Assembly (NCBI GenBank): GCA_036500765.1
Contig: DASYBM010000015.1
Span: 1-64,000 of the forward strand
Length of the DNA stretch: 64,000 nucleotides
From: Candidatus Sulfotelmatobacter sp.
GTDB taxonomy: Bacteria; Acidobacteriota; Terriglobia; Terriglobales; Acidobacteriaceae
Reading direction: 5' to 3'
In this document: piece by piece, positions 1-9,977 of the stretch
Layout of the letters: the number at the start of each line of letters is the position of its first letter
Position numbering within the stretch: the first letter of the stretch is position 1
The notes under the pieces: generated by a model
What the model was told of the DNA's origin: nothing
What the model saw: only the letters and a program-made list of their open reading frames with translations
Databases searched by the model: none
Made by a program: the position numbers and the translations under genes

Positions 1-333
<333 letters not shown>

Positions 334-348
334 TTTCCTTCGTGCTCC

Positions 349-591
349 TCATAGCTCCGGAATCTCAGGCTCTTCCTGATAATGAACCGTCGCAGCAGCA
401 ATATATTCCCACTTCAGAAGTTCGGTCGGTGCCGGTTCAACCTCCGCCGGCTGAATCCAAACGCCGATGGTATCCTGACTCACGACTCTCGCTTCAAAGA
501 ACTTTTTATCCGCGAAGAATTCGATGCCCTTGAGTTCTCGTCGGCCTCGCCAACTCAACCGAAAAAGGACGTACTTTTTGCGCAAATCCAT
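349..591 (-). CDS. Hypothetical 80-residue protein (orf80) between fusA and tuf
   Basis: I do not recognise this protein. It is 80 residues long, starts with the basic segment MDLRKKYVLFRLSWRGRRELKG, and ends in an acidic, proline-containing tail (EEPEIPEL). There is no signal peptide, membrane segment or cysteine cluster. Its ATG lies one base after the TGA of the preceding ORF, so translational coupling is likely, and no good independent ribosome binding site is visible. It is co-oriented with and embedded in the str operon, so it should be expressed with ribosomal genes. A role near translation is only a guess from position. Confidence 0.6.
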   Translation of the reverse strand: MDLRKKYVLFRLSWRGRRELKGIEFFADKKFFEARVVSQDTIGVWIQPAEVEPAPTELLKWEYIAAATVHYQEEPEIPEL

Positions 592-592
592 C

Positions 593-1060
593 TCAGGTGC
601 GATTCACAATACGATCGCTCCTGCCTACTCCCGCAAAAACGACAGTCTTCAGATTTTCCAACTGCGTTAGAATGCCCGACTCCAAGACATCGTCAGCCAT
701 TTCAAAGCTGACCGGAACACCGTAAATCCGCTCAGGAGCCTCAATGCGAAGCAGCCAACGCAAGCGCGAGCCCTGCCATAGAACGGCAACGAGCTTATAC
801 TGAGTACCGAGAACTTCAAGAATTTCTTCCGCTAGGCGTCCAAGAGCTTTACCTTTGTTCTTCGTGCGCTCCTGCCCAAGCGTCCCAGCCAGCACGCCCC
901 GTGCATATTCCTTTTCGGCGACCCCAAAGCGCCTGACCCACTTCTTTTGCTCATCGGTGAGCTCTGGCAGCTCTGAATCACTCGCACTCAGCGCCTGCTT
1001 CCACTCTTCAGCAGAACTACTTAAATCCGAAACGAAAATCTTGAAACCTTCTGTCGACAT
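593..1060 (-). CDS. Hypothetical 155-residue protein (orf155) between fusA and tuf
   Basis: No family recognised. The ATG at 1060 is chosen because AGGTGA stands about 5 nt before it. A GTG at 1069, directly against the fusA stop, is possible but would place that Shine-Dalgarno inside the gene. The N-terminal half is charged and probably helical (EEWKQAL, DEQKKWVRRFGVAEKEYARG). The C-terminal half looks like alternating beta strands (YKLVAVLWQGSRLRWLLRIEAPERIYGVPVSFEM). No signal peptide or metal motif. It follows fusA almost without a gap and is followed by orf80 with a one-base gap, so the two probably form a coupled pair transcribed in the str operon. Confidence 0.7.
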   Translation of the reverse strand: MSTEGFKIFVSDLSSSAEEWKQALSASDSELPELTDEQKKWVRRFGVAEKEYARGVLAGTLGQERTKNKGKALGRLAEEILEVLGTQYKLVAVLWQGSRLRWLLRIEAPERIYGVPVSFEMADDVLESGILTQLENLKTVVFAGVGRSDRIVNRT

Positions 1061-1069
1061 ACAGCTCAC

Positions 1070-3157
<2,088 letters not shown>

Positions 3158-3201
3158 GACAATTAACTCTTTCTGGGCTCCAACTTCAGTTCAGTTCTGA
3201 T

Positions 3202-3299
3202 TTAGTAATTGGGAAATTTAGTAATTGTGTAATTGAAAAATGATTCGCGCTCTTGATCTTCAATTACTAAATTACTCAATTTCCCAATGACTCAATCTC
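3202..3299. repeat. Period-8 inverted-repeat element in the rpsG-fusA spacer
   Basis: The left arm is five 8-bp units, TTAGTAAT TGGGAAAT then TTAGTAAT, TGTGTAAT and TGAAAAAT (3202-3241). The right arm is ATTACTAA, ATTACTCA, ATTTCCCA, ATGACTCA (3263-3294), largely the reverse complement, so the whole can form a long AT-rich hairpin. In transcription direction it begins immediately after the rpsG stop codon (3300-3302). A homologous element lies at 61719-61816 in the same relation to another stop codon. Confidence 0.85.
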
Positions 3300-3770
<471 letters not shown>

Positions 3771-3812
3771 TCAGCTTCTAGCTCCTAGCTCATAGCCTTC
3801 CAGCTTGAGCTT
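3771..3812. repeat. Period-7 tandem repeat directly upstream of rpsG
   Basis: Units such as AGCTTCT, AGCTCCT, AGCTCAT and AGCCTTC repeat every seven bases, directly against the rpsG start codon. On the coding strand the array supplies GGAG about 11 nt before the ATG, a possible ribosome binding site. Related arrays occur at 7611, 8084, 8230, 33675, 58611 and 58731. Confidence 0.75.
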
Positions 3813-3854
3813 GCCAACAACTAAACTTAACGACTAAGCACAGAACGACTGTCC

Positions 3855-4244
3855 TTAAGCCTTCTTGTCGCCCTTTTTGCTGCGCTTGGCGCCGTACTTC
3901 GAGCGGCCCTGCTGGCGGCCGGCAACGCCTACCGCGTCCAGCGTGCCGCGAATCACGTGATAGCGCACACCGGGCAGATCCTTCACGCGGCCGCCGCGGA
4001 TGAGCACGATCGAGTGCTCCTGCAGATTGTGGCCGACGCCGGGTATATACGTCGTGACTTCAATTCCGTTCGTCAGGCGAACGCGCGCCACTTTGCGCAA
4101 AGCCGAGTTCGGCTTCTTCGGCGTCTGCGTGTACACGCGGGTGCAAACTCCGCGCTTCTGCGGACATCCCTGCAACGCAGGGCTCGCCGTCTTGTACCGA
4201 GGCCGTTTGCGGCCTTGAGCCACCAACTGGTTAAACGTAGGCAC
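3855..4244 (-). CDS. rpsL: 30S ribosomal protein S12
   Basis: S12 lies at the decoding centre and controls tRNA selection accuracy. The 129-residue length is normal. [17 protein letters not shown] contains the lysine equivalent to E. coli K43, and [13 protein letters not shown] the one equivalent to K88, so the classic streptomycin-resistance positions are wild type. The start is GTG with AAGGAG nine bases upstream. It is the first gene of the str operon. No rpoBC gene lies upstream in this window; the 5' side is a long non-coding leader. Confidence 0.99.
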   Translation of the reverse strand: MPTFNQLVAQGRKRPRYKTASPALQGCPQKRGVCTRVYTQTPKKPNSALRKVARVRLTNGIEVTTYIPGVGHNLQEHSIVLIRGGRVKDLPGVRYHVIRGTLDAVGVAGRQQGRSKYGAKRSKKGDKKA

Positions 4245-4713
4245 TCTTCGCCACTCCTTAAGCCGCGCACCATCCTGCCTTTACGCGCAGACGGCGCAGC
4301 TGCAATACCTGTTCTAAACGTGCATCCGTGGGCATAGCCGACTCAGGTTTGTCAAACCGCGCTTAACAAACAAGGCCAAACCATTACTTCTCGCCGCGCG
4401 GCTTCACGACCGCAAGCTCACGCCAGAGAGATTCTGGATTCCCTTAGACTTTCGCTGCCGACGGTGGCGCCCGGCCAAACTCCGGGGGCACTCCGTTTCG
4501 TCAGCCTTGCCCTGCATATCCTTCCACAATAGGGCGGAAGGCACCGCAGGAACGTTTCAGCGAGGAATGTTTTCGAATCCGCACTTCACTCGAAAACACA
4601 TTTCTCTTCGTCTATAGCTCTACTGCAAGTTTTCTGCGCTCTTATACCGCACACACTACCGCAGAAAAACCCACAGCACACTGCAAGCCTGGATGTACTC
4701 GCGGAACCAAACT
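4245..4713 (-). other. Probable long untranslated leader of the str operon
   Basis: This 470-bp stretch contains no credible ORF on either strand. If the promoter at 4714-4743 is the main one, the whole stretch is transcribed as the rpsL 5' leader. It holds GC-rich inverted stretches around 4440-4500, and such a leader could hold ribosomal-protein or attenuation control. I see no known riboswitch. Both the leader and its function are inferred. Confidence 0.4.
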
Positions 4714-4743
4714 AATATAGCAAGTTGCCGCAAACATCGTCAA
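4714..4743 (-). promoter_or_regulatory. Candidate sigma-70 promoter of the str operon
   Basis: On the minus strand TTGACG (4743-4738) and TATATT (4719-4714) are separated by 18 bp, close to the housekeeping consensus. It is the best promoter-like sequence I found between rpsL and the divergent lipoprotein gene, and it points toward rpsL. Confidence 0.55.
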
Positions 4744-4935
4744 CTCGTCTTTTTGCATCCCACCCAAAGATGTTTCGGAGCGGGCTGGCAAGGGGTCTGA
4801 ATCGCGCCGCTTGCCGATTCCGCGTCCAGCCTCTACACTACAGGTTTTCCAATTCATTCAGAGTAAGAGTTTCGTCCACGCCGATTTCGGCCCTTGGGCT
4901 GGAACTTCGCTTAAAGACTGGGTTGAGCGCCCTGT

Positions 4936-5010
4936 GCAAGAGAGGACTACGGGGCACGATTGACGGAGGGGTGCACGATTGACGGAGGGGTGCAAGATTG
5001 AAAGAGTGGT
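4936..5010. repeat. 19-bp tandem repeat at the start of the lipoprotein gene
   Basis: GCACGATTGACGGAGGGGT occurs twice in perfect tandem (4954-4972 and 4973-4991). A degraded copy follows (4992-5010) and a more degraded 18-bp copy precedes (4936-4953). Each unit carries a GGAGGGG-like Shine-Dalgarno sequence. The last copy runs into the start region of the next gene and provides its ribosome binding site. Confidence 0.85.
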
Positions 5011-5012
5011 GC

Positions 5013-7469
5013 ATGCGTAGGTTGCTTTCGAGAGCGTTACCGTTGGCATTCGCGGTCCTTTCTCTGTGGAGCATCAGCGGCTGCGGCGGGGGAACCAAAG
5101 CCGGCCCGCCTATTTTTCCCGGGCGCATCATCCTGAGCCCGGGCGGATCCTCCTCGCTGGTGCTGGGCGGTACGCTGAGTTTTACCGCCTCCGCGTCCAC
5201 CACTTCGGGGACGAATATTGCGACCACGATCACCTACTCCTCCAGCGACACCTCGATTCTGACTCTCGCGCCCAACGGCGTCGCCTGTGCCGGACAGTGG
5301 GACATCGCATTCACCACCTGCACTCCCGGCGCGACGGGCCCGGTTCAGGTAACGGCCTCCGCTCTGGGCGCCCACAGCATTCCTACTTGGGTGTTCGTTC
5401 ATCCGCCTATCGACAGCATCACCGTCACGGGAGTTCTGCTCGATGGCGTCCCGGTGCAGGAACCTTGTCTCTCGCAAAGTCAATCTATGAGCGTGGAGGC
5501 CCACGCCTACAGTCAGGGTGTCGATATTACCGCGGCGGTCGGTCCGTTCACCTTTTCTGCGAACAATGCCACCGTCGTCAATCTCATCCCGCTCGTCAAT
5601 ACCTTCTATAATTTTCCGACGAATCAGGCCACGGCTGCAGCTCTTTTTCCGGGAATCACTCAGATCTACGCCTCTGCCAGCGGAGTCTCCAGTTCGACGT
5701 TCGCGCAGCCGCAGTTCCAGAATCCGACGGGCGGAACTTCTCCAGCTCTTGATTTCTTTGCCACCTGCCCGATTCAAAACATCGCCCTCGAACTCAACGC
5801 AACCGGATCGCAGCAGAACGGTCAGACCAGCTTTGTCACGGCCAAGGGAACCACCCAAACGGCCACGGCAGTGTTGACCGACGTGATGGGCAACAGTTCT
5901 TTGGCCAATAAAAACGGTGGTATCGTCCTTAGCAAAATCCCACTGACCTGGACCGCATCCCAGCCTGCCGTGCTGTCCGCTTCCTCTGGATGCACGGAAA
6001 CCTGTGCCCTCGCCACGCCCTCGGTGGGGGCCGGAACTGTCACTGCCTCCTGCTCCCCGCCAACCTGCAACATCGGATTCCCCACAGTCCCGGCGTCGCT
6101 TTCCACGCCGGCGCAACTGACCTCGTGCACCCAATTTTTTAACGCGCTCTATCCCAAATTCATCGATTGCCAGCTAGTGATCCCCGCGCCGGTTTACTCG
6201 AACGTTGCGATATCGGGCTCGATCACAGGTTCGACCAGTCCCGTGTCGGTACTCGCGACCAGTACGGGATGCGCTAACGATCCGCCGAACGCGTGCAGTA
6301 CCGGCGTCTACAGCTTCACGGCTTCCAAGGGTGCCAGCGGTTCTGCGGTTCCCCTGCCCACAGCGGCGAATTCGTTGCTCTTCGATCTTGCCGGCGATAA
6401 GGCTTATGAAGGAAGCGCGTACGGAGCGCAACTCATCAACCCGGCAAACTTCGGCTCAAGTACTTCCCCATTCACCGCCTTGGGAACGGTGACCGGACAA
6501 GTGTTGGCCACCTCGAACAATGGAAACATGGCGGTGTTCTCGGACACGATCCATAGTCCAAATCAGGTTTACATTGTCAATGCGACCAATACCACGAACC
6601 TGACGGCGACTCCATTGAGTATCACCGGAGCCGTGGCTGCCGGCTTCTCTCCCGATGGACTGAAGACTTTTATCATTGGCGGCAGCAACGCGAACTCACT
6701 CTACGTCTACTCCCCACTGCAAGCCTTGCAAGGACCGATAGCGCTAGCGGGACCGGCCAATGCCGTTGCTTTTTCACCGAATAGCGCGTTTGCCTACATC
6801 GCAGAATCTTCCACCGGTACTTCGTCGGCGAACATCACCGCTTTCGCAAACTGTATAACTCCATCAAATCCAGCAAGCCAGGCTCCTGTGAGTGTGCCTC
6901 TGCCCGCCAATCCCATTCTGATGAAGGTATTGCCCGGCGTCCACATCGATGGCACGGACTCCTCAGGCAATCCGATTAAAGATGGAGTTCACGTCTTCGT
7001 ACTCGACGCCACTGGGTTCGACATCGTCACATCGGTCATTTCTCCGCCGCCACCACCTGCCCATATACTGTGCCCGCAAAGCCTGGCGTTCGATACAGTG
7101 CAGCGCGTTGAACTCAACCAGGGCACCCTTCAGCCCATCAACTTTTTCGCCTCCGCCGACGGCTCGTTGCTCTACATCGCATCGGCTAACAACGCCAGCA
7201 TCCTCGTCTACAATTTCGGCAGCGGAGCGGTCACCGGCATCGAATTGCAAGGCGGCGCCGTCCCACTGAGCGCCGACATGTCAGTTGATGCCGGCACGAT
7301 CCTGGTGGCGGGCAGCGATGGCATGTTGCACCAGGTAAGCACCGCCCTCGGTGGCAGTGATATGGTTCCGATCTCTTTTCCCAACCTGGACAATTATCTG
7401 AATCCTTTCTGCACTTTCACTCCGACTCAAGGCCCCTGCACCTTCAACACAATCCTCGCAAAACCGTAA
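5013..7469 (+). CDS. Secreted lipoprotein with Ig-like and beta-propeller regions
   Basis: The protein starts with MRRLLSRALPLAFAVLSLWS and a lipobox ISGC, so it is probably a membrane-anchored lipoprotein. A TTG start at 4998 has the stronger ribosome binding site (GGAGGGG) but gives a less typical signal peptide. Residues up to about 450 are Thr/Ser-rich with Ig-like features (GGTLSFTASASTTSG). The C-terminal half shows repeated blades (GDKAYEGSAYGAQLIN, NSAFAYIAESSTGTSS, DGSLLYIASANNASILVYN), as in YVTN-type propellers. Six or more cysteines could form disulfides. Exact function unknown; a surface binding role is a guess. It is divergent from the str operon. Confidence 0.85.
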   Translation: MRRLLSRALPLAFAVLSLWSISGCGGGTKAGPPIFPGRIILSPGGSSSLVLGGTLSFTASASTTSGTNIATTITYSSSDTSILTLAPNGVACAGQWDIAFTTCTPGATGPVQVTASALGAHSIPTWVFVHPPIDSITVTGVLLDGVPVQEPCLSQSQSMSVEAHAYSQGVDITAAVGPFTFSANNATVVNLIPLVNTFYNFPTNQATAAALFPGITQIYASASGVSSSTFAQPQFQNPTGGTSPALDFFATCPIQNIALELNATGSQQNGQTSFVTAKGTTQTATAVLTDVMGNSSLANKNGGIVLSKIPLTWTASQPAVLSASSGCTETCALATPSVGAGTVTASCSPPTCNIGFPTVPASLSTPAQLTSCTQFFNALYPKFIDCQLVIPAPVYSNVAISGSITGSTSPVSVLATSTGCANDPPNACSTGVYSFTASKGASGSAVPLPTAANSLLFDLAGDKAYEGSAYGAQLINPANFGSSTSPFTALGTVTGQVLATSNNGNMAVFSDTIHSPNQVYIVNATNTTNLTATPLSITGAVAAGFSPDGLKTFIIGGSNANSLYVYSPLQALQGPIALAGPANAVAFSPNSAFAYIAESSTGTSSANITAFANCITPSNPASQAPVSVPLPANPILMKVLPGVHIDGTDSSGNPIKDGVHVFVLDATGFDIVTSVISPPPPPAHILCPQSLAFDTVQRVELNQGTLQPINFFASADGSLLYIASANNASILVYNFGSGAVTGIELQGGAVPLSADMSVDAGTILVAGSDGMLHQVSTALGGSDMVPISFPNLDNYLNPFCTFTPTQGPCTFNTILAKP

Positions 7470-7581
7470 GGTAGTTGGCAGTTCTCAGTTTGTTCATTAT
7501 TCAGCCGGAGCCATCGGCCACCCCATCGGCGATTGGAAGGCCGTGGCAAGAGTTTGCCGCCCGCACCCGGAATTTGGACGG

Positions 7582-7609
7582 AAAAAAGAAAAGCCCCCGC
7601 GAGAGGGCC
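7582..7609 (-). terminator. Intrinsic terminator downstream of nusB
   Basis: Read on the minus strand, a GC-rich hairpin (GCCCT-loop-GGGGC) is followed by TTTTCTTTTTT. It should end the ribH-nusB transcript. Confidence 0.75.
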
Positions 7610-7610
7610 T

Positions 7611-7653
7611 TGAGCTAAAGGCTAAGAGCTAAAGGCTAAGAGGTAAAAGCTTT
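7611..7653. repeat. Period-7 tandem repeat after nusB
   Basis: About six 7-bp units of the type AGCTAA-A/G (GAGCTAA, AGGCTAA, GAGCTAA, AGGCTAA, GAGGTAA) end one base before the nusB stop codon. It has the same period as the arrays at 3771, 8084 and 8230 but a variant unit. Confidence 0.8.
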
Positions 7654-7654
7654 C

Positions 7655-8080
7655 CTATTGCAAACTCCCCTTCGGCTCCAATTCTTTCCCGACGCTGTCG
7701 AGGACGCCATTCACGAAATGCACCGACTCGGGACTCGAAAATTTCCGCGCAATTTCCAGAGCTTCGTTAATCACCACCGCTCGCGGAGTCTCAGGATAAG
7801 CCAGCAACTCGGCGACGGCCGTGCGTAGGAGATTTCGATCGACGGCCGCCATGCGCTCCATTCGCCAGTGCTCGGCATGCTTCTCAATCAGCCCGTCGAT
7901 TTCAGCACTGCGTTCGACGGCCACGCGAAACAGATCGTCCGCAAAACCCCGGACTTCCGCACTCGCCGTGCCATGCTCACGCCAAAACGTTCCGCGTACC
8001 TGATCGGCATCCTGTTTGCCCATGTCTGATTGAAACAACATCTGCAGCGCCAGTTCTCGGGATTTTCGTCGAGTACCCAT
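7655..8080 (-). CDS. nusB: Transcription antitermination protein NusB
   Basis: NusB with S10 (NusE) binds boxA RNA in rRNA leaders and supports antitermination. The protein is 141 residues, the usual length. MGTRRKSRELALQMLFQSDM is the characteristic first helix, and DRNLLRTAVAELLAYPETPRAVVINEALEIARKF the conserved core. It lies 53 bp after ribH, a linkage (ribH-nusB) common in bacteria. The spacer is occupied by the right arm of a period-7 repeat, so no normal Shine-Dalgarno precedes its ATG. Confidence 0.97.
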   Translation of the reverse strand: MGTRRKSRELALQMLFQSDMGKQDADQVRGTFWREHGTASAEVRGFADDLFRVAVERSAEIDGLIEKHAEHWRMERMAAVDRNLLRTAVAELLAYPETPRAVVINEALEIARKFSSPESVHFVNGVLDSVGKELEPKGSLQ

Positions 8081-8083
8081 AAA

Positions 8084-8261
8084 AGCAGCTATCAGCCGTC
8101 AGCTATCAGCCATCAGTCTACTGCACCGGCGGCTTATCCGCGCTTCTTCTTCGCGCTCTTACTCTTGCTCCCATTCTTGGATTTTTCACTCCGACGACTC
8201 GCGGAGCGAGGCGGAGGAATCTGCTTCTTGCTGACAGCTGAAAGCTGAGAGCTGAGAGCTT
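8084..8261. repeat. Inverted pair of period-7 arrays spanning the ribH 3' end
   Basis: One arm (8084-8117) is made of CAGCTAT, CAGCCGT, CAGCTAT, CAGCCAT. The other (8230-8261) is the inverse type, CTGACAG, CTGAAAG, CTGAGAG, CTGAGAG. The two can pair and bracket about 110 bp that includes the ribH stop codon. The same architecture occurs at 58611-58764. The element supplies the last part of the RibH reading frame. Confidence 0.8.
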
Positions 8262-8742
8262 GCCCCAACGACGCCATTTCCACCGCCGCCAGCGCCGCCT
8301 CAAACCCCTTGTTTCCCATTTTCAGCCCAGCCCGATCAATGGCCTGCTCGAGGTTCTCGCAAGTCAGCACGCCAAACGCATGCGGCACCCCGGTCTCCTG
8401 TGCCGACTGTCCAATCCCGCGCGTCACTTCGTTGACGATCACGTCGTAATGCGCGGTGTCCCCGCGCAGCAGACAGCCGATACAAATGATTGCGTCGTAC
8501 TTCTTAGTCGAAGCCAAAGTCCGTGCCGCGGAAGGAATCTCAAACGCCCCCGGCACCCGCGCAATATCGATATCCTCTCGCGCCGCCCCGCAGCGAATCA
8601 GGCCATCGCAAGCGCTCGCCAGCAGCCGCTCGGTAATAAATGAATTAAAGCGCGCCACCACGATCCCGAACGTCCGTCCGGAAGCATCGAGCTTCCCTTC
8701 CAGCACAGCGAACTTATCCTCGGCTGGATTTTCGACTTTCAA
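8134..8742 (-). CDS. ribH: 6,7-dimethyl-8-ribityllumazine synthase with repeat-derived C-terminal tail
   Basis: Lumazine synthase condenses 5-amino-6-ribitylaminouracil with dihydroxybutanone phosphate, the penultimate step of riboflavin synthesis. The core (about residues 24-162) has FGIVVARFNSFITERLL, the VPGAFEIP loop and RGDTAHYD with the catalytic histidine (about H98). The family normally ends near residue 160. Here a tail of about 40 residues follows, beginning LSSQLSAVSKKQ and ending in a Lys/Ser-rich stretch (KSKNGSKSKSAKKKRG). The first tail residues are encoded by a period-7 repeat arm (8230-8261), so the tail appears to come from a repeat at the 3' end. The start is TTG with only a distant GGAG and is uncertain. 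Confidence 0.95.
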   Translation of the reverse strand: MKVENPAEDKFAVLEGKLDASGRTFGIVVARFNSFITERLLASACDGLIRCGAAREDIDIARVPGAFEIPSAARTLASTKKYDAIICIGCLLRGDTAHYDVIVNEVTRGIGQSAQETGVPHAFGVLTCENLEQAIDRAGLKMGNKGFEAALAAVEMASLGQALSSQLSAVSKKQIPPPRSASRRSEKSKNGSKSKSAKKKRG

Positions 8743-8798
8743 TTTGTCTTTCTTCTCCGTGATTCGTTGCCTCTCCGTGCTGATGTAAATTCCTACAC

Positions 8799-8907
8799 GT
8801 TGTCATCCTGAGCGGCGCCCTTTGCCGCGAAGGATCTATGCATTTATGCCGGGAACAACGACTACAGAGATCCTTCGGCGCAAAAACCCGCGCCTCAGGA
8901 TGACAAC
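8799..8907. repeat. Inverted-repeat element with GTTGTCATCCTGAG termini
   Basis: A perfect 14-bp terminal inverted repeat (GTTGTCATCCTGAG at 8799-8812 and CTCAGGATGACAAC at 8894-8907) encloses further pairing segments (GAAGGATCT and AGATCCTTC). It fills the spacer between ribH and the crotonase gene and can fold into one long hairpin. A second member lies at 9742-9958. Confidence 0.85.
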
Positions 8908-8939
8908 ATTGAGTGATCCGTGAAAATCCATACCGAAGG

Positions 8940-9722
8940 TTACTTGCCCTTGAACACCGCCGCGCGCTTCTCCAGAAATGCCGTCGTCCCTTCCTTCTTA
9001 TCTTCCGTCGCGCACGACATTCCGAACAACACCGCCTCCAGATAAAGCCCCTCCGCCAGAGTCATCTCCATGCCTTTGTTGACGGCCTCCATCGCATACT
9101 GCACGGCCAGCGGAGCATTCGCAATGATCTTCGCCGCAATCGCTTCCGCCCGAGGAATCAACTCGACCGGCGCCGTGACTTCATTCACCAGCCCGATGCG
9201 ATGCGCCTCCTGCGCCGTGATCATCTCCCCCGCCAGCACCATCTGCATGGCCATCCCCTTGCCCACCAGCCGCGGCAGCCGCTGCGAACCGCCATAGCCC
9301 GGGATAATCCCCAGCTTCACCTCCGGCTGCCCCAGCTTCGCATTCTCGCTGGCCAGCCGCATGGTGCAAGCCATGGCAATCTCGCATCCACCGCCGAGCG
9401 CGAATCCGTTGATGCAGCAAATCACCGGCTTGCCCAGATTTTCGATCAAATTCAGAACGCTCTGCCCGCGATGCGTATATTCCTTCCCCGAAACCGCGTC
9501 GTGCTTGGCTAGTTCTCCGATGTCCGCGCCAGCGATAAACGCTTTCTCGCCGGACCCAGTAAAAATCACAACGCGAATGCCCGTGTCATTCTTGATGTCA
9601 TGAAACGCCGCCCGCAGCTCCTCCATGGTCGCCATGTTGAGCGCATTGAGCACCTTCGGCCGGTTGACGGTGACGTAAGCAATCGCGTTGTTCTTTTCGA
9701 GAAGTATGTTTTCGAAGTTCAT
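8940..9722 (-). CDS. Enoyl-CoA hydratase/isomerase (crotonase family)
   Basis: Crotonases hydrate 2-enoyl-CoA to 3-hydroxyacyl-CoA in beta-oxidation or butanoate metabolism. The protein has 260 residues, with IAGADIGEL and GFALGGGCEIAMAC as oxyanion-hole segments. Both catalytic glutamates are present (GGCEIAM and GQPEVKLG), followed by GIIPGYGGSQRLPR, so it should be a true hydratase. The ATG at 9722 is preferred because GAGGT lies eight bases upstream; a TTG at 9737 would swallow that site. It precedes a 3-hydroxyacyl-CoA dehydrogenase and a thiolase on the same strand, which together make three steps of one pathway. Confidence 0.95.
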   Translation of the reverse strand: MNFENILLEKNNAIAYVTVNRPKVLNALNMATMEELRAAFHDIKNDTGIRVVIFTGSGEKAFIAGADIGELAKHDAVSGKEYTHRGQSVLNLIENLGKPVICCINGFALGGGCEIAMACTMRLASENAKLGQPEVKLGIIPGYGGSQRLPRLVGKGMAMQMVLAGEMITAQEAHRIGLVNEVTAPVELIPRAEAIAAKIIANAPLAVQYAMEAVNKGMEMTLAEGLYLEAVLFGMSCATEDKKEGTTAFLEKRAAVFKGK

Positions 9723-9741
9723 AGATTGAGACCTCAAGTCC

Positions 9742-9958
9742 TGTCATCCTGAGCGCAGGCAACCGATCCGCGAAGCGAATCGGTTGACGGAGTCGAAGGA
9801 CCCCATGTAGCTTAAAGCCACCAGCGGCTTATCGAGGAGTTCGCCCGATGCGCTTAGTGAGAATGCCTCTTCGAGCCACACGTCGCCTCCGCTGCAAGGG
9901 ATCCTTCGACTGCGCAAGAATTCCGCTTCTCAGAATTCTTGCTTCGCTCAGGATGACA
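9742..9958. repeat. Inverted-repeat element with TGTCATCCTGAGCG termini
   Basis: TGTCATCCTGAGCG (9742-9755) is matched by CGCTCAGGATGACA (9945-9958). Inside are smaller inverted repeats around CCGATCCGCGAAGCGAATCGG and CAAGAATTC-GAATTCTTG. It occupies nearly the whole spacer between the dehydrogenase and crotonase genes. Confidence 0.85.
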
Positions 9959-9977
9959 AACTCCTGATGGTTCGCGG

